Shown here: positions 23,017-32,948 of the stretch, piece by piece | Numbering within the stretch: position 1 is the first letter of the stretch | Layout of the letters: each line of letters begins with the position of its first letter | Assembly (NCBI GenBank): GCA_900770225.1 | Contig: CAAGJU010000372.1 | Location: forward strand, 1-49,806 | Source of the DNA: Lachnospiraceae bacterium | GTDB taxonomy: Bacteria; Bacillota; Clostridia; Lachnospirales; Lachnospiraceae | Reading direction: 5' to 3' | DNA length: 49,806 bases | The notes under the pieces: generated by a model | Told to the model about the DNA's origin: nothing | Seen by the model: only the letters and a program-made list of their open reading frames with translations | The model's database searches: none | Translations under genes and position numbers: made by a program

Positions 23017-24879
23017 TTGAGAGGAAAGAAATTGTGGACCGCTCTTGCTTCCCTTGCAATGGTTTTTGCAAGTGGCGCGGCACAGGTCAACGCCGAACCG
23101 TCAACCACGTCTGAAAACACGATTGACACGACGAAAACCGGAAGCATCACACTCTACAAGCTTAAGTCCGCGGACGGCGGCTCTGTAGAAAGCACAGCTC
23201 AGGAAATGACGGTGACGGAAGAAGGCATTCCGGGCGTTGTATTCAGCTATCTGAAAGTTGGTGATATCGCGCAGGTGGACGCCAGCACAAACGGTCAGGT
23301 GAAATCTGGTCTGTATTACACGATTTCAACTGCTGCAGGGACGTTCCTGACCAATAACGGTCAGATGCCTACCGCTGATCTGACAAAGAATGGCACAAGC
23401 TATTACACATCCGAAACGATGAATACGCTGATGAAGACGATCAACCTTCAGGAAGGTGGCGCTACATCCCTGAACGAAAAGATCACGGCTTTTGTCAAGG
23501 AGAATGGTACTGCGATGAAGGCTACAGATGCTGACGGCAAGACGTCTGCAAGTTCTCTGCCGCTCGGCTTGTATCTCGTTGCGGAAACAGATTTCACTGG
23601 CGCTACAACCACAACTGCTGCCGGCCAGCAGGAAGGCATCGCCAAGACTTCCCGTCCGTTCTTCATTTCTCTGCCTATGACCAACATCTCTGCGATCGGT
23701 GATAAGGCCGCAGGTACGGTATGGCAGTATGACGTTACCGCTTATCCGAAGAATGAAGTTATTTCCATTCACAAGGATATCGTCGTTGACGGCAATGATA
23801 CCGACGACGGAACAAGCAATAACGGTCTGGCATCTTCCACCAACAAGAATGTTGGCGACTATGTAACGTTCCTGCTGACGTCTGACGCACCGGTTCTGCA
23901 GAAAAAGACCAATGACACAAACAGTGCTAACTCCTACCGTGAGTATGTAATCAAGGATACGATGTCCGCTGGTCTTACGCTGGATGATCTGACTGGCACG
24001 AACTTCAAGGTGTCTGTCGGCACAGATGCTTACAACGGAACAAACAAGGATCTTGCGATCACAACGGATTACACGGTTGCATATGACACCACTGCTAATC
24101 TGATTACGATCACATTCACCCCGACAGGTCTTGGTAAGCTGAATAGCCTGACCAAGGATTCCAAGGTGTTCGTCAAGTATGCTGCGCGTCTGAACGAAAA
24201 GGCTGTTACCGCTGCTGGCAAGCAGGGCGCAATCAAGTCCGAATCCAACGCTGCAACTCTGACATTCGGAACAAACACTTCCAACAGTGTTACTTACGAC
24301 AGCAATAAGGATACTAAGGTCTACACCTATGAAATGGATCTCACGAAGTCCTTCACGGGCAATGTAACAGACAAGTCTGCTGTATCCTTCTCCATTCAGG
24401 GTGCTAAGGCTGATGGCTCCGGTAATGAAGATGTTGTCTTCATTAAGGAAGGCGATGGCGTTTACCACGTTTATGACGGTAAGGAAACCGGCACTCAGCT
24501 CAAGGAAATCAACGCTTCTGCGGCTGGAAAGCTGATCGTCAAGGGTCTTGATGCTCGTACATATATCATCACCGAAGAGAACACCGTTAAGGGCTATAGC
24601 CTGATGCGCGACAAGATCACTCTGAAGTTCGACGATAACTATCTGCATGATGGTGCTCTGGATTCCGCTTCTGTCGCTTCCGGCAGTGCTGCTCCTGTTG
24701 CAATCACCAATGGCGATCTTGCTAAGGGCGTAGTTTCCTTCGAAATCATGAATAACGAAACCATCACTGCTCTGCACACTGGCGGAAACGGATGGAACAG
24801 TGCCTTCGTCGTAATCGGCCTTGGTGCTATTGCGGCTGGTATTGTGATTCTTGCAAACCGCCGTCATCAGACTGCCTGA
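23017..24879 (+). CDS. Major (backbone) pilin, isopeptide-domain surface protein
   Basis: A 620-residue sortase-polymerised pilin candidate. Signal peptide (about 1-27), then KTGSITLYKLKS opening an N-terminal Cna-B/SpaA-like domain with a LPLGLYLVAETDF strand, a fimbrial isopeptide D2-like domain (SIHKDIVVDG; DYVTFLLTSDAPV; EYVIKDTMSAGLTLDDL; FVKYAARLN) at about 240-410, and a Cna-B-like domain (MDLTKSFTGN; YIITEENTVKGY). The C-terminus has a hydrophobic helix and basic tail preceded by ALHTGGNGW, not LPXTG. The TTG start at 23017 has AAGGAGGAA about 7 bases upstream and is followed by the basic signal start; no better start is available. First gene of the fibre operon. Confidence 0.85.
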   Translation: MRGKKLWTALASLAMVFASGAAQVNAEPSTTSENTIDTTKTGSITLYKLKSADGGSVESTAQEMTVTEEGIPGVVFSYLKVGDIAQVDASTNGQVKSGLYYTISTAAGTFLTNNGQMPTADLTKNGTSYYTSETMNTLMKTINLQEGGATSLNEKITAFVKENGTAMKATDADGKTSASSLPLGLYLVAETDFTGATTTTAAGQQEGIAKTSRPFFISLPMTNISAIGDKAAGTVWQYDVTAYPKNEVISIHKDIVVDGNDTDDGTSNNGLASSTNKNVGDYVTFLLTSDAPVLQKKTNDTNSANSYREYVIKDTMSAGLTLDDLTGTNFKVSVGTDAYNGTNKDLAITTDYTVAYDTTANLITITFTPTGLGKLNSLTKDSKVFVKYAARLNEKAVTAAGKQGAIKSESNAATLTFGTNTSNSVTYDSNKDTKVYTYEMDLTKSFTGNVTDKSAVSFSIQGAKADGSGNEDVVFIKEGDGVYHVYDGKETGTQLKEINASAAGKLIVKGLDARTYIITEENTVKGYSLMRDKITLKFDDNYLHDGALDSASVASGSAAPVAITNGDLAKGVVSFEIMNNETITALHTGGNGWNSAFVVIGLGAIAAGIVILANRRHQTA

Positions 24880-24896
24880 CCAGATCTGATTTGTTA

Positions 24897-24959
24897 CGGA
24901 GATAGGCCGGGATTTACCGGTCTTCTCCGCTTTCATCTGCATGATCTATGCGGATGAAA
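24897..24959 (+). promoter_or_regulatory. Two tandem hairpins between pilin and sortase
   Basis: CGGAGA/TCTCCG (24897-24902, 24924-24929) with an inner GGCCGG/CCGGTC-type stem, then TTTCATC-T-GCAT (24931-24942) with ATGC-G-GATGAAA (24948-24959), a 12-bp stem with one wobble. Only short pyrimidine tails follow, so they may be partial terminators or RNA-stabilising ends that favour pilin over sortase expression. Confidence 0.55.
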
Positions 24960-24985
24960 TATCTCAACAAGCGTAAAGGAGCGGA

Positions 24986-25915
24986 GTGAATTTGACAGCA
25001 AGAAAAAAGAAAAGCAGCAATCGAATGCTTCGCTGGGCGGCAAGTCTTCTGATTCTGATCGGCTATACGCTGATGATTCTGCCTACGGCTGCGGATATGT
25101 ATTCGCGGATCGGTCAGACAGCAACCATCATTGGCTATCAGGACGCAGTCAATTCCATGACTGATGAGGAGATTGCTGAAGCGAAACAGCGGTCGATTGA
25201 ATATAACAAAAAAATTGCTGAACAGCAGGCATCAGAGTTCTACCACTATTCCGCAACTACGGATTACGATCCGGATTATCTGAGTCTTCCGGTGAGTGGA
25301 AGCAATGATATGTGCACCATTGTGATCAGAAAGATCAATGTGAATCTGCCGGTCGGACACGGGACCACAGACGAACTTCTGCAGAGCGAGCCAGGGCATT
25401 TATACGGCACTTCTCTGCCGGTGGGCGGTGACAGCACACATGCTGTCGTCGCAGCACATTCAGCTTTACGATCCAGCGAACAGTTTACGCGGCTGGATGA
25501 GCTTCAGGAAGGCGATTACTTCGATGTTGTAGTGCTTGGTGAAGTGCATCGATATCTGATTGATCAGATTGTCGTGTGCCTTCCGGATGAGTGCGACCAG
25601 TATCTTCAGGTCGTCCCAGGTAAGGACTACTTCACGCTGTACACCTGTACGCCGTACGGAATTAATACGCATCGGCTGCTGGTGCGCGGGCATCGGATTG
25701 CGGATCCTGTAATGAACGAGAATACCGGGGCGGATTCTGCAACGGTTGTGACGGATCGCTATAAGCCTGTGATCGAATTTGCTCTCATTATTATCGTTCC
25801 GATTACGCTTCTTATTATTGCAAATATCGTCGTTTCAAAGCATGAGGCGGCTGCAGATAGAAAAAATAGGTCTCGGAAGGAGGGGTCTGTTCGTGGCAAA
25901 AACAAAGACGTTTAA
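24986..25915 (+). CDS. Class C (pilin-polymerising) sortase
   Basis: A 309-residue membrane transpeptidase that links pilin subunits. It has an N-terminal membrane helix (about 16-35), a DPDYLSL segment where pilin sortases carry a lid, catalytic His158 in VVAAHSAL, Cys221 in FTLYTCTPYGINTHR, Arg230, and a second hydrophobic helix near 260-285 with a basic tail, the class C topology. The GTG at 24986 is close to the AAAGGAG; TTG at 24992 has better spacing and is an equal option. The gene overlaps the next one by 23 bp. It presumably acts on one of the non-canonical signals in this locus. Confidence 0.93.
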   Translation: MNLTARKKKSSNRMLRWAASLLILIGYTLMILPTAADMYSRIGQTATIIGYQDAVNSMTDEEIAEAKQRSIEYNKKIAEQQASEFYHYSATTDYDPDYLSLPVSGSNDMCTIVIRKINVNLPVGHGTTDELLQSEPGHLYGTSLPVGGDSTHAVVAAHSALRSSEQFTRLDELQEGDYFDVVVLGEVHRYLIDQIVVCLPDECDQYLQVVPGKDYFTLYTCTPYGINTHRLLVRGHRIADPVMNENTGADSATVVTDRYKPVIEFALIIIVPITLLIIANIVVSKHEAAADRKNRSRKEGSVRGKNKDV

Positions 25916-27002
25916 TCGCTTGATGGCGTTTGCCGCAGCGGTCACGATGCTTGCGTCAGCAATGCTCGCATCCGGTCGCATGAACGCATTCGCCGAAGGC
26001 AGCAGTACCTCTTATAAGCCGACTGAAACCGGTTCAATCACGATCGATTACTACGAGAGTGATGAAAATCATCCGGTTGTGGGAAGTGAATGGCGAATTT
26101 ACAAGATTGCGGATATCGTCAGCGGAGTATCGTCAACTGATGGCGGAAATCATGTTACCGTCAACGGGCTGGCGATTCAGCCGCTCGCCTATAAGCTGAA
26201 CATTACAGGCGAAACCACAGCGGAAGACGTGGAAAAGTGTCTGAATTACGACGTTATTTCCGAATCAGAAATCAAGTTCGGCTCCAATAAGAGCATTACG
26301 GACGGCAAGGATCTTGTCTACTACGATGGGAAAACAGATTCCAAGGGCCGTATCGTATTCAGCAATATTCCAGAAGGCGTGTATATCGGCATGGAAACGA
26401 AAGCTATCCGGTATCATACCCGCACAGTATCGTTCCTGGTATCCGTACCGGGCACTGATGCATATCACACTGATACATCCAGTCTTGATATTCACGTTGA
26501 GCCGAAAGCGGTTCTGGCTGGCGATCTGACGATTACCAAGACGGTTGAATATCCGATCGGCAATGACAGCACAAACGGATTCAAGATCAATATCACGCTT
26601 CCCGAAGGCACGTATCGCTACGATACGACATCCGGGAAATCCGGATATGTGACCGGCAAGAGTGCTTCACTTGTCATTTCCGATAAGGAAACAGTAACGA
26701 TCTACGACATTCCGGGCGGAAGCTCATACAAGGTCGAAGAGGATGCTGAAAGCCAGACCGGATATCAGACAACATATGAAAACAGCAGCGGCACCATCAA
26801 GAGCAATACCGCTACTGCTGTAAAGGTTAACAACCTGTCTGAAGAGGGCTACAAGCGCTACAGACAGATTCAGGCAAAGAAGAAGACAAAGACTCTGGAG
26901 GATACAGACGCAGGGCAGATGACCGTGATTGCGGGTGGTATGTTTATCGTCGCAGCGGTGCTCGTCGCTGCACTGTCCAGAAAGAAGGGAGAAGCTGAAT
27001 GA
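25893..27002 (+). CDS. Second pilin/anchor subunit with Cna-B-like domains
   Basis: A 369-residue surface protein starting at GTG 25893 (GGAAGGAGGGG 9 bases upstream, inside the sortase gene). Signal peptide to about residue 35, then TGSITIDYYESDENHPVVGSE opening an N-terminal pilin domain with IPEGVYIGME, a second domain beginning LAGDLTITKTVEYP (DUF7601/Cna-B-like), and a C-terminal helix with basic tail. The expected sorting motif is replaced by LEDTDAGQMTVIAG, closely matching the end of the giant fibre at 33889 (WVDSDAGRNTVIAG) rather than those of the other two substrates. It overlaps the next gene by 4 bp. Probably a minor or basal pilin. Confidence 0.82.
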   Translation: MAKTKTFNRLMAFAAAVTMLASAMLASGRMNAFAEGSSTSYKPTETGSITIDYYESDENHPVVGSEWRIYKIADIVSGVSSTDGGNHVTVNGLAIQPLAYKLNITGETTAEDVEKCLNYDVISESEIKFGSNKSITDGKDLVYYDGKTDSKGRIVFSNIPEGVYIGMETKAIRYHTRTVSFLVSVPGTDAYHTDTSSLDIHVEPKAVLAGDLTITKTVEYPIGNDSTNGFKINITLPEGTYRYDTTSGKSGYVTGKSASLVISDKETVTIYDIPGGSSYKVEEDAESQTGYQTTYENSSGTIKSNTATAVKVNNLSEEGYKRYRQIQAKKKTKTLEDTDAGQMTVIAGGMFIVAAVLVAALSRKKGEAE

Positions 27003-30000
27003 AGAGAATATCGGCGTTAATGCTTGCAATCTTGATGAGCGTAAGCAACCTGAATATCGCATATGCCGAAGAGACGCCGGCTCCTTCAAGCGCTCCGACA
27101 AGCGAGCCGACTGCGGAGACGATTGACGTTACTCCGGAAAACACGCCGGCTGCTACGAAAAGCGCAGATGAGGAGACCATTGACGTTTCTCCGAGTGCAT
27201 CGCCATCGGCATCTCCGACAGCGTCTGCATCGGCTTCTCCGTCTGCGTCCGCAGAGCCGGAACTGATTGATGTAGGAACTGATTCTGATAACAGTCAGAA
27301 TGGCGATGCAACGGATGATTCCAATCTTCTGGATGTCAGCGGCAAGTCTGTTACGGTAACGTCTACAGGCGAAATTGCAGATATTTCCGTTGAAGATCTG
27401 ACTCGTAAGATCGCATCCGGCGAGACGCTGCTGTTCATGGCCGGTAACGAAAACGATGATGAACTGTATCAGCGCATGATCAAAGCGTATGCCGATGTCA
27501 TGGACGCAGTAGATGGCGATACCGGGACAAACTTTTATAAGATCACTTCCGGCGATTCGCTTGATCCAGTTCTGTATTATGCAAGCGAAAGCGCGGACGC
27601 ATCTGTTCTTAATGATGCGTGGAGTGATTTCGTTAACGGCACTACCGGCCACGCGGCTGTAGGATTTGTTTATAACCGCAGTATTACTGGTTCTGTTATC
27701 GAACTTGATGATACAGAGTGGTATACGGTCGAAGAAATGGCGATGATCAACTGGTCTGTAAAGTATGACCACACTGACAACGCCTATGTGAATCTGAACG
27801 ATTACGTTGCTACGCCGATGACCGGTGCAAATATCATGACTCTGAACAACACGACCGGGACTCCGTCTGTTGCACTGAATAAGGAATGGTATTTCTCCGC
27901 GTCTTCTACTGCGAATAATGCACGTAAGTACAACGGTCTGCAGACATTCACTGCGCCTGTTTCCGGAACGTATTACATCACGCTCTGGGGCGCTGATGGT
28001 GACTCTGATACCGGTTCATGGACGCGCAGTACAGTATCTAATCCGGAAGTAACTTCTGGTATTGGTGGTCAGGCGGGTACGGTCAAAGGCTATGTAGACC
28101 TTGACGCCGGCCAGACAATCTATCTTGCACTTGGATTCCGTAACGAAATGTCCGATGGACGTGTTCTGTACGGTGGCGGTGGCGCAGGATGGAACCAGTC
28201 CTACGGGTATCGCGCCGGCGGTGGCGGATATGGTGCAATCATGTCCTCGCTTCCGGATTCCGATGATGGCGGATATACCGATCTCAGAGACTATCAGGAT
28301 GAACAGGATAAGATCATGATGGTCGCCGGTGGCGGCGGTGGAGCTGAAGACTTCTACGCTGCTATGGATGGCTATGATACTTATTACTGCGAATACAATT
28401 CCTGCATTAACTCGGTTGGCGGTAACGGCGGTCAGAACCCTACGGGTGGAAGATCTACTGGCCCGACAGCATCAACCGCTGGTTATCAGTTCGGTCTTGG
28501 CCAGAATTACAACTCCTATGACAACTCGTCCTCTGGTGGCGGTGGCGCCGGTCTTATGGGCGGTCTTGCAGGTGATGGAAACTCCAACACGCTGAAAGGC
28601 GGCACTGGTGCAGGCGGTACATCCTATATCAATAGCGCTGTTGTTTCTAACGGTGTGTATCAGGATGGCACGGGCCTGACATGGCAGCATTCCACAAACA
28701 AGAATGCAACGCTGACAGGCTGGGATAACGGCCGCAATGCTGGCGCTATCATTCAGCTTGTGAAGTACAAGGCTTATAAGCTGACGATTAACTACCTTGA
28801 TGTCAATGACAATTCCGTAGTTGCAACGCAGTATAACGGAACCTACACCTATGGTGACGCATACTCTGTTACATCTCCGACTGTCACTGGCTATACGCTG
28901 GCAGACAAGAGCGTCAATGATGCGATTGTATCCGGTACAATGCCGCAGCACGATGTCGTGATTGATGTTTACTACGATTACCCGAAGCTGACGATCAACT
29001 ATCTCGCAGTACGCGATGATGACGATGATCTGAACGAGGATACGCCGAATGACATCAGCGACAATATCGTTCTTGCGACGCAGTATGTGAAGCGGATGAA
29101 GAGTGGCACGGCTTATTCCGTTCCGTCTCCGGCGGTAGATGGCTACGAGTTCTATGAAGCAGATTCGTCTGTTTCTACGATCGCAGGCAATATGCCGGCT
29201 GTGGATACGGTAATCAATGTTTACTACGTTCCGGTATGGAGCCAGGTAAAACGGATTGCCGCGGTGAATGGTGTAACGATTACGCGCGAGCAGAGCGATG
29301 CGGGCGTACAGCTGATGGGTGGCGATATCGTAACCTATGAAATTGATTACGAGAACCGCCGTAATACGGCTGTCAGCAAGACCGTTGAAGATACATTGGC
29401 TTCCTATCTGACATATAACGCTAACGGCGGCTATGCGCCTGATCCGACGCCAACAAGCATTTCCGGTCAGACGCTGACATGGAATCTGTCGGTATCTGCG
29501 CGCACGAGAAGCGCAATCAAGTTCAGCGCTACGGTTGGCACGCAGAGCGGAACAACAGTTGATAACTGGACACGCCATGATCCGTATGTAGCGCTGTCAC
29601 TTGTGAAGAGTTCTGACCCGGTGACAGATACTTACGTCGCTACTGGTGCAAATATCACATATACGCTGACAATGACCAATGCTGGCTCTGTCGATGCACA
29701 TAACATCGTTATTGTTGACGCAATCCCGAAGGGAACCGAATACGTAACGATGGATACGAACTCGAAAGAAACGTATCATGGCGCATACTACGGAACTGAC
29801 GGGCAGTCTGATGGCGCTGGTGGAAAGTACGTCAAGTACATCATCGATGATCTGGCTGCAGGCGCAGTCGCATCCGTGACATTCACGGTTAAGAACGATG
29901 TGTCTGTAGATGGCGCAACGGTGGTTGATATTCCGAATGTTGCTGGCTATCAGATTTATCCGAGCGTGCAGAACAAGGATGATACGACTCATGATTCCTG

Positions 30001-32848
30001 GATCATGTCCTCCGAGAATCCGCACAAGTCGAATCAGACAGTGCATCACGTAACCGGAACGATTGTGACTGCAACGAAGAGCGCTAATCCGGTTTCTGGC
30101 ACCACGGTTAATTCCGGCACTGAGATTGAATATACGATCGATGTGACGAATGAAGGCCCGACTGCTGCTAACTATGTGCGTGTGACTGACGAAATTCCGA
30201 CGGGAACATCATTCGTTGATGGTTCCATCAAGATGAGCGGCACTAGCAACTTCGAACAGACGGAAGTCTTCGATGAGTTCAGCGAAAACCATAACTATGG
30301 ACTCGTGCAGGACACAAAGACCACTACTGAAACATACACGGACACGACAACGCATAATATCGAGTATACCGGCATTGTAAACTGCGTAGGAAATTATGGA
30401 AACCGGTATTTGGGATCTTCTGGCGGCGGTGGAAATATTGCCGATCCGGCTGGCCATTATGGTGCGATTAGCGGCGGCAGCGGCGGCCGGGGAAATATCA
30501 GCGGCCGTGATTCGTTCTATTATGTGTACGATCTCGGCAGATCCATGAGTTATCATGGCAGCTATAGCATCGGTGCTTCTTCGGTCTATGCACAGTATGC
30601 CCGGCTGGAAGCAAGCAATGATGGCAGTAACTGGTGGCTTATCAGTGATCGTACTTCTAGCCAGACATCTGGCCCATATGCAACAACTAATTTTGATGCA
30701 ACCGCAAGATATTTCCGCGTTTCTCTTGAAGCACATACGAATAACATGTGGGGCTGGGTGTCCTGGTATATTGACGGTTCGTACACAACATCTGAGCCGA
30801 AAACTCGGCAGACGACTGTTATTTCCGGCTACCATTTGAATAACATATCGGCATCCGTCAATGGCGGCAAAGTAACAAATGTCGCACTGAATTGGACTAA
30901 TGGGCTGACAATCAACGGTGATGCTGTTGACTGGACAAAGTGGAACAATGCCGCGCAGTCTGGAACGAGCATCACGCTGACACCGAAAGCAACTGCGACA
31001 GGGACGGATATCACGAATCTGCTGACAGCGCTGAAGTGGACAGGGTCAGTCGGAACACTCGGCAGCACAAGCGGAATTTCCATCAATACGACGGTTAACG
31101 GTACGCGCGTAAGCAAAGGTTACGCCGGTTCGAGCAGCGCCTGCGCGTACGTGACTTCCAACGGCACGCCGTATGTGGAATGTATCGGAACCAATGTTGC
31201 GAAGGGAACGCATATGTACGTATCCTTCAAGGTAAAGGTTAACAATTCGCTTCCGAGCACGCTGACGGAGATCGATAACGTAGCGCAGTACGAAGGCTAC
31301 AGCTCTACGGAATCCGGAAACACGACGCACAAGCCGTCTACCGCGAATCAGACAACTGTGAAGCCGACAAGCACGACGAACATGACGGCGCACCCGCTGC
31401 CTGGCAAGACCGCAACGGTTGCCGCGGTGAAGTCCTCTGTGCCGGCGAGCGGGTCGACGGTTGCGGTTGGCGATACGATCACGTATTCCGTGACGGTGAC
31501 GAATAACGGTACCGCGCCTGCGAAGTACGTGCACGTGCGCGATTACATTCCGACAGGTACCACGTATGTTGCGGGTTCTGCAAGTGACAGCGGCGCGTAC
31601 TCGAACAGCGGTTACGCGGAGTGGGTGCTGACGAATCTCGCGGCGGGCGCGTCGAAGACAGTTACGTTCAAGGTGACGGTGAACAAGGATGCGCCAAGCG
31701 TGATCCGGAATACCGCGCTGTACGAACTGCACGATACGAATCCTGGTACGCCTGGAACAATTTCTGGCGATCCTGGCAATAGCACGAATGAAGTCACACA
31801 TAACCTGAAGGAAATCACAAAGCCACCTGTTACTGATCCTCAAAATCCGGTAATGACTGTTGTGAAGAGTTCTGATCCGGCAAGCGGAACAAAGCTGAAT
31901 CGTGGCGACACAATCGAATATCATATTACCGTGTCGAACGTCAGCGGGAATAAGGCAAATCTCTCATACGTTCCAGTAAATGATGTTATTCCAGAAGGAA
32001 CAACATATGTGGCAGATTCAATCTCGTATTCAGGTGATGCCGCGGCTGTAACACAAATGTACGTTGAAAGCAAAAACTCTGTTCGTTGGCTAATTGACAC
32101 GCTGAGAGATGGAGAAAGCGAAACGCTGACATTCAAGGTGAAGATTGAGAAGGAGACAGAGTTGACGGAGATCGTAAATAGCGCCACATATGGAGTTGTT
32201 TCACGTGATGATGCGCCTACAAATTTCGATGTATCGAAAATCACTGATTTGATGCTGACGTCAACGACCAATCAGGTTGAGCATCCGCTTACTTCGCCGA
32301 ATGTTGTTGTTACGAAGTCCAGTGATCCGGTAACGAATACTCTGGTTCCGCGCGGCAGTACGATCGAATATACGCTGACTGTGACAAACAAGGGCGATGG
32401 AATGGCAAATTACGTAAATGTTCAGGATACAATTCCGGAGAACACAACATATGTTGATTCTTCCATCAGCACCAGTTTGGATAGTGATAAGGCTGCGCTG
32501 AGCGCCGATCAGAAGTCCGTTCAGTATCAGCTTTACGATCTGGCGGCTGGAGAAACTCGGACGGTGACCTTTACTGTGCAGGTTGATCAGAATGCGCAGA
32601 AGGGAATTCTGATCCGCAACGTAGCGCTCTATGACGACTACATCAAGAATCCGAATGGTGATCCGGGGACAACCTCGTTCACCACTCCAAGTAAGCAGAC
32701 CAACGAGACGGAACATACGGTTGAGTTTGGAACCGATGTCATCGAAACAGGCGGTCGCGGATGGAGCACGCTTCCGTATATCGGAGCTGGCATCATCGTT
32801 GCTGTATTTGTTATTCTGATTATCGTTAAGAAGCGCAAAGCGGATTAA
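26999..32848 (+). CDS. Giant tip adhesin with ALK-type glycine-rich and discoidin-like domains
   Basis: A 1949-residue surface protein, coupled to the previous gene by ATGA. Order: signal peptide (1-23); Pro/Ser/Ala/Thr-rich linker to about 95; unknown domain; a glycine-rich domain at about 310-590 (FTAPVSGTYYITLWGADG; GGQAGTVKGYVDLDAGQTIYLALG, cited in pieces; YGGGGAGW; AGGGGGAED) resembling PF12810 of ALK/LTK receptors; two MucBP-like units (about 592-743); about six DUF11-type repeats (LVKSSDPVTDTYVATGANI and similar); a discoidin (F5/8C)-like insertion at about 1135-1265 (QYARLEASNDGSNWWLI; RYFRVSLEA). The C-terminal helix is preceded by VIETGGRGW. Probably a fibre tip for binding host glycans or proteins; binding target unknown. 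Confidence 0.82.
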   Translation: MKRISALMLAILMSVSNLNIAYAEETPAPSSAPTSEPTAETIDVTPENTPAATKSADEETIDVSPSASPSASPTASASASPSASAEPELIDVGTDSDNSQNGDATDDSNLLDVSGKSVTVTSTGEIADISVEDLTRKIASGETLLFMAGNENDDELYQRMIKAYADVMDAVDGDTGTNFYKITSGDSLDPVLYYASESADASVLNDAWSDFVNGTTGHAAVGFVYNRSITGSVIELDDTEWYTVEEMAMINWSVKYDHTDNAYVNLNDYVATPMTGANIMTLNNTTGTPSVALNKEWYFSASSTANNARKYNGLQTFTAPVSGTYYITLWGADGDSDTGSWTRSTVSNPEVTSGIGGQAGTVKGYVDLDAGQTIYLALGFRNEMSDGRVLYGGGGAGWNQSYGYRAGGGGYGAIMSSLPDSDDGGYTDLRDYQDEQDKIMMVAGGGGGAEDFYAAMDGYDTYYCEYNSCINSVGGNGGQNPTGGRSTGPTASTAGYQFGLGQNYNSYDNSSSGGGGAGLMGGLAGDGNSNTLKGGTGAGGTSYINSAVVSNGVYQDGTGLTWQHSTNKNATLTGWDNGRNAGAIIQLVKYKAYKLTINYLDVNDNSVVATQYNGTYTYGDAYSVTSPTVTGYTLADKSVNDAIVSGTMPQHDVVIDVYYDYPKLTINYLAVRDDDDDLNEDTPNDISDNIVLATQYVKRMKSGTAYSVPSPAVDGYEFYEADSSVSTIAGNMPAVDTVINVYYVPVWSQVKRIAAVNGVTITREQSDAGVQLMGGDIVTYEIDYENRRNTAVSKTVEDTLASYLTYNANGGYAPDPTPTSISGQTLTWNLSVSARTRSAIKFSATVGTQSGTTVDNWTRHDPYVALSLVKSSDPVTDTYVATGANITYTLTMTNAGSVDAHNIVIVDAIPKGTEYVTMDTNSKETYHGAYYGTDGQSDGAGGKYVKYIIDDLAAGAVASVTFTVKNDVSVDGATVVDIPNVAGYQIYPSVQNKDDTTHDSWIMSSENPHKSNQTVHHVTGTIVTATKSANPVSGTTVNSGTEIEYTIDVTNEGPTAANYVRVTDEIPTGTSFVDGSIKMSGTSNFEQTEVFDEFSENHNYGLVQDTKTTTETYTDTTTHNIEYTGIVNCVGNYGNRYLGSSGGGGNIADPAGHYGAISGGSGGRGNISGRDSFYYVYDLGRSMSYHGSYSIGASSVYAQYARLEASNDGSNWWLISDRTSSQTSGPYATTNFDATARYFRVSLEAHTNNMWGWVSWYIDGSYTTSEPKTRQTTVISGYHLNNISASVNGGKVTNVALNWTNGLTINGDAVDWTKWNNAAQSGTSITLTPKATATGTDITNLLTALKWTGSVGTLGSTSGISINTTVNGTRVSKGYAGSSSACAYVTSNGTPYVECIGTNVAKGTHMYVSFKVKVNNSLPSTLTEIDNVAQYEGYSSTESGNTTHKPSTANQTTVKPTSTTNMTAHPLPGKTATVAAVKSSVPASGSTVAVGDTITYSVTVTNNGTAPAKYVHVRDYIPTGTTYVAGSASDSGAYSNSGYAEWVLTNLAAGASKTVTFKVTVNKDAPSVIRNTALYELHDTNPGTPGTISGDPGNSTNEVTHNLKEITKPPVTDPQNPVMTVVKSSDPASGTKLNRGDTIEYHITVSNVSGNKANLSYVPVNDVIPEGTTYVADSISYSGDAAAVTQMYVESKNSVRWLIDTLRDGESETLTFKVKIEKETELTEIVNSATYGVVSRDDAPTNFDVSKITDLMLTSTTNQVEHPLTSPNVVVTKSSDPVTNTLVPRGSTIEYTLTVTNKGDGMANYVNVQDTIPENTTYVDSSISTSLDSDKAALSADQKSVQYQLYDLAAGETRTVTFTVQVDQNAQKGILIRNVALYDDYIKNPNGDPGTTSFTTPSKQTNETEHTVEFGTDVIETGGRGWSTLPYIGAGIIVAVFVILIIVKKRKAD

Positions 32849-32859
32849 CACTTCACTTA

Positions 32860-32888
32860 GATCGGGACGATTATCGTCCCGATCTTTT
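32860..32888 (+). terminator. Terminator of the fibre operon, CGGGACG dyad type
   Basis: GATCGGGACGA (32860-32870) pairs perfectly with TCGTCCCGATC (32874-32884), followed by TTTT. It contains the window-wide 7-5-7 CGGGACG dyad. Confidence 0.85.
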
Positions 32889-32913
32889 CATTTGCATCGT
32901 GAAAGCGGGTGAG

Positions 32914-32930
32914 ATTGCAGTACGTATACT
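32914..32930 (+). promoter_or_regulatory. TTGCA-type promoter of the class B sortase
   Basis: ATTGCAGTACGTATACT (32914-32930), TATACT at 32925-32930. Just upstream is GAAAGCGGGTG (32901-32911), repeated at 47093-47103 before the sigma gene. Confidence 0.55.
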
Positions 32931-32948
32931 TTAGGCGAAGGAGACGCA

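Noticed and set aside
28472..29578. Long minus-strand open frames opposite the giant surface proteins (also near 36688-38157, 39217-40512, 43411-45060, 45640-47124)
   Set aside because: They are antisense shadows of repetitive, codon-biased genes: no ribosome sites, and odd Ile/Arg/Cys-rich or Leu/Ser-rich compositions.
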